A stretch of 64,000 nucleotides of DNA. Source: CAMYOC01 sp963704875. GTDB taxonomy: Bacteria; Pseudomonadota; Gammaproteobacteria; Steroidobacterales; XN24. Position numbers and translations under genes: made by a program. The DNA lies in the NCBI GenBank assembly GCA_963704875.1, contig CAVPIA010000005.1, positions 248,001-312,000 of the forward strand. Reading direction: 5' to 3'. How positions within the stretch are numbered: position 1 is the stretch's first letter; every line of letters starts with the position of its first letter. This document shows, piece by piece, positions 16,750 to 26,513 of the stretch. The notes under the pieces are model-generated. The model made no database searches. It saw only the letters and a program-made list of their open reading frames with translations, and was not told the origin of the DNA.

Positions 16750-18642
16750 ATGAGCAGCAACTCAGAGAGTCTTTTTCGCCAGACGGCGCGCCTGAGCGAA
16801 GAGGTCATCGGGCCACTGCCTGGCTCGAGAAAGGTATTCGTTAGCGGTAGCCGACCCGATATCAGGGTCAGCATGCGCGAAGTCCGACAATCCGATACCC
16901 CGGGGAATCATGGCGGCGTGCCCAATCCGCCGATTTCGCTTTACGACACCTCGGGACCGTACACGGATGCATCTGCTTCGATTGAGCTCGAGCGGGGTCT
17001 GCCGGCTTTGCGCGGTGACTGGATCGAAGAGCGGCAGGACACCGAGTCGCTGGCAGGGCGAAGCGCTGATTACGCGCGTGCGCGTCTGCAAAACGCCGAG
17101 CTTGATGCGCTGCGCTTCCCGAACTTGCCGACGCCGCGGCGTGCTCGCGCCGGTGCCAATGTCAGCCAGATGCATTACGCCCGGCGTGGCCTGGTCACGC
17201 CAGAGATGGAATACATCGCGCTGCGTGAGAACGCGCGGCTTGCCGAATTGAAGGAAGACTATGAGCGGGCAGGGTTGTCCCCCAGGCATCCCGGGCAAGG
17301 ATTTGGTGCGACCTTGCCGGCCACAGTGACTGCGGAATTTGTACGCGATGAAGTCGCCGCCGGCCGCGCCATCATTCCGGCCAACATCAACCATCCGGAA
17401 CTCGAGCCGATGATTATCGGCCGCAATTTCCGGGTCAAGATCAACGCCAATATCGGTAATTCGGCAGTGACCTCTTCGATTGCGGAGGAGGTCGAGAAGA
17501 TGGTCTGGTCGGTGCGCTGGGGTGGCGACACGATCATGGACCTGTCTACTGGCAAGAATATTCATGAGACCCGGGAATGGATTATCCGTAATTCCCCGGT
17601 GCCGATAGGCACCGTGCCTATCTATCAGGCGCTGGAAAAAGTCGGTGGTAAGGCAGAAGATCTGAATTGGGAGATCTTCCGTGACACGTTGATAGAACAG
17701 GCCGAGCAGGGCGTTGATTACTTTACTATCCACGCCGGCGTACGCCTGCCCTTCATCCCGCTGACGGCGGACCGGATCACTGGCATCGTATCGCGCGGCG
17801 GGTCGATAATGGCGAAGTGGTGTCTGGCCCATCATCAGGAGAATTTCCTCTACACACACTTCTCCGATATCTGCCAAATCATGCAGGCCTATGACGTGTC
17901 ATTCTCGCTGGGTGATGGCCTGCGTCCGGGCTGTATCGCCGATGCCAATGACAAGGCGCAATTCGCCGAACTGGAAACGCTGGGCGAGTTGACTGCGATC
18001 GCCTGGGAGCATGATGTTCAGGTGATGATAGAAGGCCCGGGTCATGTGCCGATGCAATTGATCAGGGAAAACATGAGCAAGGAGCTGGAATCCTGCTTTG
18101 AGGCTCCCTTCTACACACTGGGGCCGTTGGTGACCGATATTGCGCCGGCCTATGACCACATCACTTCTGCAATCGGTGCGGCGCAGATCGGCTGGTACGG
18201 AACCGCAATGCTCTGCTATGTGACACCGAAAGAGCACCTGGGTCTGCCGGATAAGAACGATGTGCGGGAGGGGATCGTGGCCTACCGTATTGCGGCCCAT
18301 GCCGCTGATCTGGCCAAGGGCCACCCGGGAGCGCAGATCCGTGACAACGCCTTGTCCAAGGCGCGTTTCGAGTTTCGCTGGGAGGACCAGTTCAATCTGG
18401 GTCTGGATCCAGAGCGTGCTCGTGAATTCCATGATGCGACCTTGCCCAAGGAAGCACACAAACTCGCGCACTTCTGTTCCATGTGCGGTCCACAATTCTG
18501 TTCGATGAAAATCAGCCAGGAAGTTCGCGATTATGCACGCGGCCGCGGCATAAACGAGATCGGCAGCGCGATGGAAATGGGTATGCAGGAGAAGGCGCTG
18601 GAATTCCGGCGCGAAGGCGCTCAGGTGTATCGCAAGTCATGA
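16750..18642 (+). CDS. thiC: Phosphomethylpyrimidine synthase ThiC
   Basis: A 630-residue radical-SAM enzyme, standard length. It converts aminoimidazole ribotide to HMP-phosphate for thiamine. The C-terminal iron-sulfur motif C-x2-C-x4-C is intact (C576, C579, C584 in CSMCGPQFC). RKVFVSGS, GAxVSQMHYARRG and VMIEGPGHVP segments are all in place. GAGAGGT lies before the ATG. ThiE and ThiD, which use its product, are encoded at 32626-34123. No THI-box is recognisable upstream. Confidence 0.98.
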   Translation: MSSNSESLFRQTARLSEEVIGPLPGSRKVFVSGSRPDIRVSMREVRQSDTPGNHGGVPNPPISLYDTSGPYTDASASIELERGLPALRGDWIEERQDTESLAGRSADYARARLQNAELDALRFPNLPTPRRARAGANVSQMHYARRGLVTPEMEYIALRENARLAELKEDYERAGLSPRHPGQGFGATLPATVTAEFVRDEVAAGRAIIPANINHPELEPMIIGRNFRVKINANIGNSAVTSSIAEEVEKMVWSVRWGGDTIMDLSTGKNIHETREWIIRNSPVPIGTVPIYQALEKVGGKAEDLNWEIFRDTLIEQAEQGVDYFTIHAGVRLPFIPLTADRITGIVSRGGSIMAKWCLAHHQENFLYTHFSDICQIMQAYDVSFSLGDGLRPGCIADANDKAQFAELETLGELTAIAWEHDVQVMIEGPGHVPMQLIRENMSKELESCFEAPFYTLGPLVTDIAPAYDHITSAIGAAQIGWYGTAMLCYVTPKEHLGLPDKNDVREGIVAYRIAAHAADLAKGHPGAQIRDNALSKARFEFRWEDQFNLGLDPERAREFHDATLPKEAHKLAHFCSMCGPQFCSMKISQEVRDYARGRGINEIGSAMEMGMQEKALEFRREGAQVYRKS

Positions 18643-18664
18643 AGGAGGCCCAAGCGGGATACCG

Positions 18665-20902
18665 TTGCTCGAGACACTGACCATCGCCGCAGGACTGGGC
18701 GCCTTCGGGTTCCTGGTCTACTACCTTCGCCGCCGTCTGGCTGGGCGTGGCTTCAGTGCGCTTGATTCCGGCCCGGAAGGCGCTCGCGCGGCGCGCCCAG
18801 GTCCGTCTGGCGGGCGCATCGTTAAAAGCAGCGGGAAAAAGGATGCCGATCCCCTGGCAGTTCTCTCGGGGCAGGCTCTGTTCGCCGAACTCGCAGATTC
18901 GATGGACAACGCGGTGTTGGTCCATCACCGGGAAATTCTGTTTGCCAATAGTGGCGCCGCGAAAGTCTTTGGCGTGCCGTCTGCTCAGCTTGAGGGCATC
19001 CAATTGGAGTCCTTCGCTCATCCGGAGCATCGCGACGCCTTGAACCAGTATCTCGATCGTCGTCTGGACGGTAAAGCAGAGCGTGAGACGCTGACCCTGC
19101 AACTACTGGACCCGGACGATCGCTCGCACTGGGTGGAGATGCGGCCGTTTGCGGTGCCCGGGACCGATGCGGTGCTCGGTTCGCTGGTGCGGCCCAGCGC
19201 CGCTCACGCCATCGAGGAGGCGACCCAGGCCGGCCGCAGTCTCGCCCGGCATACCCTTGATTCGATCGGCGAAGGCGTGATTACCACCGATCTCGATGGT
19301 CGTATCGATTACGCGAACGGCGCCGCCGAACTGATGCTGGGCTGCCGTCTCGACATGGCCGAAGGCAAGCTTCTGGGTGACCTGACCAGTCTTGTCGATG
19401 AATCAGATCGCAAGCCACTTGGTGATCCGATCCAGCGTTGCCTCGGCGAAGGCAACCGCATCGACCTCGGCCGACGCACGCTGATGCTGTCGAAGACATC
19501 TGGTCATGAGCATTCGATCGAGCTCAGCGCGGCGCCGATCCGGACCGGCGAAGGACAGGTGCTTGGCGCGGTGGTTTTGCTGCACGATGTGTCCGAAATT
19601 CGCGGCCTGACACGGCAGATGTCCTACCAGGCCAGTCACGACCCACTGACCGGCCTGGTCAACCGCCGGGAGTTCGAACGGCGGCTGGAGGAGGTCGTCG
19701 GCGGTGCCCGGGCGGGTTCGACCACCCATGTTCTGTGCTATCTCGATCTGGATCGTTTCAAGGCGGTCAATGACACCTGCGGGCATATGGCCGGCGACAA
19801 TATGTTGCGCGAGGTCGCGGGTCAGATCCGGGAGCAGGTGCGCGACTCTGACATCGTCGCTCGTATCGGCGGCGATGAATTCGGCATGTTGCTGACGGGT
19901 TGTCCGCTGGAGAAGGCACGTCAGATTTCGGACGATGTCGTGGCTGCGATCAGGGATTATCGCTTTGTCTGGCGCGATCGCATTTTCAATATCGGTGTCA
20001 GCGTCGGTTTGGTAGAAATCAGTCACGAGAGCGGCAGTCTCGAAGAGCTGATGAGCGCAGCCGATTCGGCCTGCTATGTCGCCAAGCAGAAAGGTCGCGG
20101 CCGGGTGCACGTTTACTCTGCGCGTGACGAGGCAGTGGCCCGTCAGCGTGGCGAAATACTCTGGTTGCAGCGCCTGCAAAGGGCGTTGAAAGAAGACCGG
20201 TTCGAGCTGTTTCTCCAGCCCATTGTGTCTGTCGGCGGGCGGGTCCATACCGGGCCGGCCTGCGAGGTCTTGTTGCGGATGCGCGATGAAGCCGGCGAGA
20301 TAATTGCGCCGGGCGATTTCATGGAAGCAGCGGAGCGCTATCATCTGATGCCGAACGTTGATCGCTGGGTGCTGCAAACAGCATTTAGCGCCATTGGCAG
20401 CGGTGCGTTGCGTCTGCCCGATCAGCGTAGCTGCACGATCAATCTGTCCGGGCAGACGCTTGGGGATCCCCAGTTCCTCGATTTCGTGGTGCAGTGCCTG
20501 GATTACAGCGGTGTCACGCCGGAGCAGATTTGTTTCGAAGTGCGCGAAGCCGCGGTGACCAGCAACCTTACGCACGCCGCACGATTCATCGCCGTGTTAC
20601 ACGGGATGGGATGCAAATTCGCGCTGGATAATTTCGGTAGCGGCATCGGCTCGTTTGCCAACCTTAAGAACCTGTCGATGGATTATCTGAAGATCGATGG
20701 CGCCATCATCCGCGGTCTCGGCACCGACGACGTCAGCCATGCCATGGTCAGCGCGATGATCAAGCTGGCTGGCACCTTGAAGATCAGAGTCGTGGCGGAG
20801 CATGTCGAAACTGACACGGTATTTTCAACCGTGCGAGACATGGGCGTCGATTTCATCCAGGGATACGCGGTTGGCCGGCCCGAGGCTCTGAAACTCCACT
20901 AA
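18665..20902 (+). CDS. Membrane-anchored PAS-GGDEF-EAL protein (c-di-GMP turnover)
   Basis: A 745-residue protein. An N-terminal membrane segment (about residues 5-21) is followed by two PAS-like domains (about 70-180 and 195-310), a GGDEF domain with intact G402-G-D-E-F406, and an EAL domain. The EAL domain is altered: the signature reads E534-V-L instead of EAL, and the paired acidic DDFG reads D655-N-F-G. Loss of the second Asp, which normally helps bind metal, may reduce phosphodiesterase activity. Diguanylate cyclase activity looks possible. The start is TTG at 18665, with GGGA 5 bases before it and AAGGAGG 16 bases before it. Confidence 0.88.
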   Translation: MLETLTIAAGLGAFGFLVYYLRRRLAGRGFSALDSGPEGARAARPGPSGGRIVKSSGKKDADPLAVLSGQALFAELADSMDNAVLVHHREILFANSGAAKVFGVPSAQLEGIQLESFAHPEHRDALNQYLDRRLDGKAERETLTLQLLDPDDRSHWVEMRPFAVPGTDAVLGSLVRPSAAHAIEEATQAGRSLARHTLDSIGEGVITTDLDGRIDYANGAAELMLGCRLDMAEGKLLGDLTSLVDESDRKPLGDPIQRCLGEGNRIDLGRRTLMLSKTSGHEHSIELSAAPIRTGEGQVLGAVVLLHDVSEIRGLTRQMSYQASHDPLTGLVNRREFERRLEEVVGGARAGSTTHVLCYLDLDRFKAVNDTCGHMAGDNMLREVAGQIREQVRDSDIVARIGGDEFGMLLTGCPLEKARQISDDVVAAIRDYRFVWRDRIFNIGVSVGLVEISHESGSLEELMSAADSACYVAKQKGRGRVHVYSARDEAVARQRGEILWLQRLQRALKEDRFELFLQPIVSVGGRVHTGPACEVLLRMRDEAGEIIAPGDFMEAAERYHLMPNVDRWVLQTAFSAIGSGALRLPDQRSCTINLSGQTLGDPQFLDFVVQCLDYSGVTPEQICFEVREAAVTSNLTHAARFIAVLHGMGCKFALDNFGSGIGSFANLKNLSMDYLKIDGAIIRGLGTDDVSHAMVSAMIKLAGTLKIRVVAEHVETDTVFSTVRDMGVDFIQGYAVGRPEALKLH

Positions 20903-20933
20903 AGGCGAACTGCTTTTCCCTGCGCAGGCCCGG

Positions 20934-20939
20934 TATAAT
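20934..20939 (+). promoter_or_regulatory. Candidate -10 box of the hppA promoter
   Basis: A consensus TATAAT lies 32 bases after the GGDEF-EAL stop and 100 bases before hppA. The hexamer 17 bases upstream, TGCTTT (20911-20916), is a poor -35. It implies a leader of about 90 bases. Confidence 0.45.
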
Positions 20940-21038
20940 GCGCCGGAATAACGTCGTCCAGGCACACGGCTGTGCTGGATCCGGATCCGAAACTGTCTCC
21001 GCCTGCTGGCGAGACGCAAGAAAAGAAGAAGGGGAGCC

Positions 21039-23066
21039 ATGAACATCAACGAGATTCCGCTGATCATGGGCGGGGTAGGTCTGGTCGCCGCGTTTGTTGT
21101 CTACCGCATGGTGGTCAGCTATCCGGCCGGCGAAGGCAAGGTCGCGGACATCGCGCTGAAGATCCAGCAGGGATCGATGACCTTTATGCGTCGCGAGTAC
21201 CTGCTGTTATGGGCAGTCGCCGCGGCGATGATCCTGGCGATCGGCCTGTCAGATCTCGGCTGGGACACGGCTGGGGCCTTCTTCGTCGGCGCTTTGACGT
21301 CGTCGCTGGCCGGCTTCATCGGTATGCACACCGCCACCCGGGCGAACGTACGCACGACGGTTGCGGCCCACGAGAAGGGCGCCGGCGCCGCGCTGTCGAT
21401 CGCATTTTACGGCGGCTCGGTGATGGGCATCACCGTGGCCTCCATGGGGCTGCTCGGCCTCGGCTTTCTTTACCTGCTGTACGGCGGCGATCCGCAGACC
21501 GCCGAGACCATCCACGGTTTCGGCATGGGCGCTTCGCTGGTGGCGCTGTTCTCACGTGTTGGCGGCGGCATCTTTACCAAGAGCGCCGATGTGGGCGCCG
21601 ACCTGGTCGGCAAGATCGAAGCCGGCATCCCCGAGGATGATCCCCGTAACCCGGGCGTGATCGCTGACAATGTGGGTGACAACGTCGGCGACGTGGCCGG
21701 TATGGGCTCGGATATCTTTGAATCCTACTGCGGCGCGATGATCGCCTCGATCGCGATTGCTTCTACCATCGCGGTGTCGTTGATGAACGAGAAACTGGGC
21801 GGTGGGCTGACTGGCGAGGAGCTGCGGGCGAGCCTGATGAGCTTGCCGCTGCTGCTGTCCTCCACCGGACTGGTATGTTCGCTGCTGGGCGTGATCCTGG
21901 TGAGGATGGCGACCGCGCTGCCGCCGGAGAAGGCGCTGCGCGTCGGCACCCTCGGCGCTGCGATCCTGTTTATCCTTGCGGCCTGGTTCGTGATTGGATC
22001 GCTGGGTATCGGCACCGGTGTCTGGCTGGCCGTTGTCGCCGGCGCCATCGGCGGCATGATCATCGGTCTGGTCACCGAGTACTACACTGCGGGCCCGCCG
22101 GTGCGCAGAATTGCGCGTGAAGGAGAGACCGGGCCGGCCACGGTGCTGATCGCCGGTCTGGCAATCGGCATGCAGTCGGTCGTCGTTCCGATCCTGGCGA
22201 TCGTCGGCATCATCTATTTCTCTAACGAGACTGCGTCCCTGTATGGCGTGGGTATTGCGGCGGTCGGCATGCTGGCGACTGTTGGCATGACGATGGCCAT
22301 TGACGCCTACGGGCCGGTCGCCGACAACGCGGGCGGTATCGCGGAAATGGCGGGTCTTGGCGAAGAGACACGCAAGATCACCGATTCGCTGGATGAGGTG
22401 GGCAACACCACGGCGGCAATCGGCAAGGGTTTTGCGATTGGTGCCGCTGCGCTGGCGGCGCTGGCTATCATTACTGCCTTTATCGAGGTCGTCAGTCACC
22501 ACAATCCCGGCTTCTCGCTGGAGATTTCGAATCCGACCGTGCTGATGGGGATGTTCATCGGCGGTATTTTCCCGTTCCTGGTTGCGTCAATGACGATGAC
22601 CGCCGTGGGCACCGCTGCGTTTGACATGATCAAGGAAATCCGCCGTCAGTTTAAGGAGATCCCCGGGTTACTGGAGGGTACGGCAGAGCCGGACACGGTG
22701 CGCTGCGTTGACATCGCCACCCGCGCGGCGCTGGTGCGGATGCTGCCGCCCGGATTGCTGGCGGTGCTGGCACCGGTAGTGGTTGGTTTCGGCATCGGCC
22801 CCGAAGCACTGGGCGGCATGCTTGGCGGCGCCCTGCTGGGTTGTGTGCTGTTGGCGATCACCATGGCCAATGCCGGTGGCGCCTGGGACAACGCCAAGAA
22901 ATACGTGGAGAAGGGGAATCACGGCGGCAAGGGGTCGGATACCCACAAGGCCACCGTGGTCGGCGATACCGTTGGCGACCCGTTCAAGGATACCTCCGGG
23001 CCGTCGATGAATATCCTGATCAACGTGCTGGCGATCGTCAGCCTGGTTATTGCGCCACTGCTTTGA
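21039..23066 (+). CDS. hppA: Membrane-bound proton-translocating pyrophosphatase (K+-dependent type)
   Basis: A 675-residue membrane protein with about 15-16 hydrophobic segments. The PPi-binding motifs are intact: DVGADLVGKIE, then EDDPRNPGVIADNVGDNVGD from residue 199, and NAGGAWDNAKK near the end. In the GNTTAAIGKG segment (residues 455-464) Ala459 sits where K+-independent enzymes carry Lys, so K+ dependence is predicted. It hydrolyses PPi and pumps H+ (Na+ pumping cannot be excluded). Strong SD (GAAGGGGAG) precedes the ATG. A PPi-dependent PFK gene converges on it. Confidence 0.95.
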   Translation: MNINEIPLIMGGVGLVAAFVVYRMVVSYPAGEGKVADIALKIQQGSMTFMRREYLLLWAVAAAMILAIGLSDLGWDTAGAFFVGALTSSLAGFIGMHTATRANVRTTVAAHEKGAGAALSIAFYGGSVMGITVASMGLLGLGFLYLLYGGDPQTAETIHGFGMGASLVALFSRVGGGIFTKSADVGADLVGKIEAGIPEDDPRNPGVIADNVGDNVGDVAGMGSDIFESYCGAMIASIAIASTIAVSLMNEKLGGGLTGEELRASLMSLPLLLSSTGLVCSLLGVILVRMATALPPEKALRVGTLGAAILFILAAWFVIGSLGIGTGVWLAVVAGAIGGMIIGLVTEYYTAGPPVRRIAREGETGPATVLIAGLAIGMQSVVVPILAIVGIIYFSNETASLYGVGIAAVGMLATVGMTMAIDAYGPVADNAGGIAEMAGLGEETRKITDSLDEVGNTTAAIGKGFAIGAAALAALAIITAFIEVVSHHNPGFSLEISNPTVLMGMFIGGIFPFLVASMTMTAVGTAAFDMIKEIRRQFKEIPGLLEGTAEPDTVRCVDIATRAALVRMLPPGLLAVLAPVVVGFGIGPEALGGMLGGALLGCVLLAITMANAGGAWDNAKKYVEKGNHGGKGSDTHKATVVGDTVGDPFKDTSGPSMNILINVLAIVSLVIAPLL

Positions 23067-23087
23067 GCACAGGCATGGCCTGACACG

Positions 23088-23116
23088 AAAAAAGGGGGCC
23101 TGGGCCCCCTTTTTTT
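23088..23116. terminator. Bidirectional rho-independent terminator between hppA and pfp
   Basis: Six As (23088-23093), a GGGGGCC...GGGCCCCC stem-loop (23094-23109) and seven Ts (23110-23116). It can end transcription from both convergent genes. Confidence 0.88.
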
Positions 23117-23185
23117 GTCCGCCGGGACTTCGCCCCGAGTATGGCCCCAAATGTCGCCCCAAGTAACGCTGAAGAGTGGCCCTGC

Positions 23186-24448
23186 TCAGCCGCTGAGGTC
23201 GAAAGTCTTGCGCAGACGTTTGCGCACCCGGACCTTCTTCAGCACCACATAGTCCGGCAGACCATCGCGATACGGCGGATGATCCTCGCCCTGTATCAGC
23301 GGTTCCAGATAGCGTCGGCATGCGGCGGTGATATGGAAGCCATCGCGTGAGATGAAGTTGCGTGGCAACTTCTTCTCCTTATTTGCGACTTTGCTCAATT
23401 CGGCAATGCCGACTTTCCAGCGATAGGGCTTGTCTGATACCCGCACGATGACCGGCATGACAGCATTGCGCCCCTGGACCGCGAGCTTGACTGCTGCTTC
23501 GCCCATCGCATAAGCCTGATCGACATCCGTCTTCGAGGCGATGTGTCGCGCTGAGCGCTGCAGATAATCAACCACAGCGTAGTGATACTTGTAGCCGAGT
23601 CGATGATTGATGATATTCGCGAGCACGGGTGCGACGCCGCCCAGCTGTACATGGCCGAAAGCATCCTTGCTGCCAGCATCGGACACAAATTGCCCGCTGG
23701 GCCATTTGAGACCTTCCGAGGCGACAATCACACAATTGTCGTAGCGTTCGACACAGTCTTTTACCCGCGCAATCAGCGCGACCTCGTCGAGCGCGATCTC
23801 CGGAAACAGGATGATGTGCGGCGGCTCATGGCGTTTCAAACCAGCCAGACCGCCGGCGGCCGCAATCCAGCCAGCGTGTCTTCCCATCACCTCCATAATG
23901 AATACTTTGGTCTGCTTCATCGACAACACATCGATGGCCGCCTCGCGGGTTGAGGTCGCGACATACTTGGCCACCGAACCGAAGCCGGGACAGTTGTCTG
24001 TGACCGCCAGATCGTTATCCACTGTTTTCGGGACACCGACGCAGGTAATCGGGTAGCCCATACGTTCGCCAATTTGCGAGACCTTCCATGCGGTATCCAT
24101 AGAGTCGTTACCGCCATTGAACACAAAATAACCAATATCATGTGCCCGGAACACATTGATCATGCGTTCGTATTCGGCCAGGCTTTCGTTCAGACCCTTG
24201 AGGCGATAGCGCGAGGAGCCGAATGCGCCGCCCGGCGTGTGCCGCAACGCCGCGATGCTGGCCGATGATTCCTTGCCAGTATCGATCAGGTCCTCAGATA
24301 AAGCGCCGATAATGCCCTGGTGACCGGCATAAACCTCGCCGATGCGATCGGGATAATTGCGCGCGGTTTCGATGACACCGCAGGCAGTGGCGTTGAGGAC
24401 TGCGGTAACACCGCCGGATTGTGCGTAGAACAGATTGCGTTTGGTCAT
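23186..24448 (-). CDS. pfp: Pyrophosphate-dependent 6-phosphofructokinase
   Basis: A 420-residue PFK-family protein. The phosphoryl-donor motif reads G112-G-N-D-S116 and the following loop P-K141-T-V-D-N-D. Asp at 115 and Lys at 141 stand where ATP-dependent enzymes have Gly, so PPi is the predicted donor; the Asn at 114, usually Asp, is a feature of one subfamily. The reaction, fructose-6-phosphate plus PPi to fructose-1,6-bisphosphate plus Pi, is reversible and can serve both glycolysis and gluconeogenesis. AGGAGT precedes the ATG. It is convergent with hppA, and divergent from adk. Confidence 0.93.
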   Translation of the reverse strand: MTKRNLFYAQSGGVTAVLNATACGVIETARNYPDRIGEVYAGHQGIIGALSEDLIDTGKESSASIAALRHTPGGAFGSSRYRLKGLNESLAEYERMINVFRAHDIGYFVFNGGNDSMDTAWKVSQIGERMGYPITCVGVPKTVDNDLAVTDNCPGFGSVAKYVATSTREAAIDVLSMKQTKVFIMEVMGRHAGWIAAAGGLAGLKRHEPPHIILFPEIALDEVALIARVKDCVERYDNCVIVASEGLKWPSGQFVSDAGSKDAFGHVQLGGVAPVLANIINHRLGYKYHYAVVDYLQRSARHIASKTDVDQAYAMGEAAVKLAVQGRNAVMPVIVRVSDKPYRWKVGIAELSKVANKEKKLPRNFISRDGFHITAACRRYLEPLIQGEDHPPYRDGLPDYVVLKKVRVRKRLRKTFDLSG

Positions 24449-24623
24449 TGGGACTCCTGACCCGTCATGGCGTGCAAAGCATAGCCCATTCGACCCCCGC
24501 CTTCATCGGTTTGACCTCACCAGAGCTGGGAGCTAGCCTGACGCCCGGGATGGGGGTGCCGCCTGCGGATTTCACCGTCCAAAGCTGTCAGCCCAGGGAT
24601 TGTCGATTTATAGCGAGACCAAC

Positions 24624-25289
24624 ATGAGAATTATCCTTCTAGGTGCGCCGGGTTCGGGTAAAGGAACGCAGGCCCAGAGATTGACCAAGGGACATGGCAT
24701 CCCGCAGGTCTCTACCGGCGATTTGCTGCGTGAAGCGGTGGCTCAGGGCACCGAGCTTGGCAAGAAAGCGAAGATCGCCATGGACGCCGGCGAGCTGGTT
24801 TCCGACGATATCGTCCTGGGCATGATCCGGGAGCGTCTGGCACGCCCTGACGCCGAAAGCGGTTTTATCCTCGACGGTTTCCCCCGCAATCTGGCTCAGG
24901 CCGAAGCATTGGATGGCGTGCTGGAGGATCTGGGGGCACCATTGGATGCCGCGGTCCTGATGGACGTTGACTTCGACGTGCTGCTCAAGCGTCTTACCGG
25001 CAGACGCACCTGCGGCAGTTGCGGCAAGGTCTACAATGTCTATTTTTTCGCACCGAAAAAAGACGGCGTTTGTGATGCCTGTGGCGGCGAGTTGATCCAG
25101 CGCGCAGACGACAATGAAGAGACCATCACGCAGCGCCTGAAGGTCTATGAATCACAGACCACCCCGCTGGTTTCGTTCTATGAAGAGCGAGGCAAGCTCA
25201 AGGTGGTGCCGGCCGAAGGCGAGATTGATGAAGTCTTTCAGCGTCTGGAGGCTGCGTTGGGCGCCCCGCGCGGTGGCCACGGTAGCTAG
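24624..25289 (+). CDS. adk: Adenylate kinase (zinc-lid type)
   Basis: A 221-residue long-form adenylate kinase: P-loop GAPGSGKGTQ (residues 8-16), DGFPRN, and an extended LID. The LID carries four cysteines, C130, C133, C150 and C153, the zinc-binding pattern familiar from Gram-positive enzymes; enteric Adk lacks it. It interconverts ATP, AMP and ADP. The ATG at 24624 gives the standard N-terminus MRIILLGAPG. The stop shares four bases with the convergent rnd stop (CTAG). Its position beside pfp and hppA puts three phosphate-energy enzymes together. Confidence 0.97.
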   Translation: MRIILLGAPGSGKGTQAQRLTKGHGIPQVSTGDLLREAVAQGTELGKKAKIAMDAGELVSDDIVLGMIRERLARPDAESGFILDGFPRNLAQAEALDGVLEDLGAPLDAAVLMDVDFDVLLKRLTGRRTCGSCGKVYNVYFFAPKKDGVCDACGGELIQRADDNEETITQRLKVYESQTTPLVSFYEERGKLKVVPAEGEIDEVFQRLEAALGAPRGGHGS

Positions 25290-26395
25290 CCGAGTTGTTT
25301 TGCCTGTTCGAGCAGTTCGAGCAGACGACTACCAACAAGCTCTCGCCGCCAACCGGCGAGCACCGGCAGATCACGCTCTCCGCTGACCAGGCGTCTGAGT
25401 TCCGCGCGTGTTGCGATCAGTGAAGCAGCAACCTCGGATTCTTTGGCGCAACGATCCAGTTGCTTGCCCAGGCGGCCAACCAGGGCGCCCTCGCTGCGAC
25501 TAAGTCGGGAATCAGTGGCTGCATCAGGTGTTGGCGATTCTTCCCCTATTCGCAGACGCCGAATCAGTTCGCCGGCATGGTTGCGCAGCACCGCCGCGGG
25601 AACGGCTTCAAGTTGCGCGAGCTGATCCGGATCCTGTGGAGCTCGTGTCGCCAGGGCCATCAGCGACTGATCTGAGAGGATCCAGCGGCGCGGTCGATTG
25701 CGTTCCACCGCGACTTCTTCGCGCCAGGCTGCAAGCTGCTGTAAGCGGCCCAGCGCCGACCCTTCAAGCTGACGCCAGCTCTTTACCTTTTGCCAGGCGG
25801 TCGCCGGATCCGCCGAATAGAGCTGTGGATTCTCCAGCGCCAGGAAATCCGCCTGTGGCCAGTCCCCGCGTCCGCGGTCGGCAAGCTGCTCAACCAGTGT
25901 TTCATACAACGGCACCAGGTAGCGCACGTCATCGGCGGCATAGCGCAGTTGATCGGGCAGCAATGGCCGCCGCGACCAGTCGGTCCGGGCATGGCCCTTG
26001 TCCAGCGAAATCCCCAACACAGCCTCGACCAGATTTCCGTACCCGCATTGATCGGGGAAGCCAAGCATGCCGGCCGCAATCTGGGTGTCGTAAATGGGGG
26101 CGGGTACGCGCGCATGCAACGCGAAGAACAATTCCAGATCCTGGCGCGCAGAATGAAGTACTTTGATGACCGAGGGTTCGAACAGCAGTTGATCCACCGC
26201 GCCGGCCCCGTTGAGGGCGATAAGGTCAATGCAGAAGATATGCCCGGCACCCGCAACCTGTAACAGACACGGCAGTGGGTAATAAGTCTTTTCGCGCACG
26301 AATTCCGTGTCGATGGCGATAAACGGAGCACCGGCGAGCAGGTCCGCAGCGCGTTTGGATTCGCTTGGGGTATCGATGTAGTGAAAGTCGTCCAT
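25286..26395 (-). CDS. rnd: Ribonuclease D
   Basis: A 369-residue DEDD-family 3'-to-5' exoribonuclease. The exonuclease residues are in IDTEF (near residue 28), HSARQDLELF, YDTQIAAGMLG and YAADDVRYL. One HRDC-type helical domain follows (about residues 205-290). It trims tRNA 3' ends and other stable RNAs. The 3' end overlaps adk by four bases, in convergent orientation. Confidence 0.95.
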   Translation of the reverse strand: MDDFHYIDTPSESKRAADLLAGAPFIAIDTEFVREKTYYPLPCLLQVAGAGHIFCIDLIALNGAGAVDQLLFEPSVIKVLHSARQDLELFFALHARVPAPIYDTQIAAGMLGFPDQCGYGNLVEAVLGISLDKGHARTDWSRRPLLPDQLRYAADDVRYLVPLYETLVEQLADRGRGDWPQADFLALENPQLYSADPATAWQKVKSWRQLEGSALGRLQQLAAWREEVAVERNRPRRWILSDQSLMALATRAPQDPDQLAQLEAVPAAVLRNHAGELIRRLRIGEESPTPDAATDSRLSRSEGALVGRLGKQLDRCAKESEVAASLIATRAELRRLVSGERDLPVLAGWRRELVGSRLLELLEQAKQLG

Positions 26396-26513
26396 GGCGA
26401 TGCATTATCACAGAATCTTCAGGTCAGAATCCTGAGGGCAGAATAATGTGGGCGTATGGTGCGAGCCGTCCCGCCGGTTATCATGCTGTCGTGATTGTCG
26501 GAACATTTGAATT

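Noticed and set aside
23101..23185. Possible small gene between hppA and pfp
   Set aside because: The space holds only the terminator and the last bases before the pfp stop; no start with a ribosome site is present.
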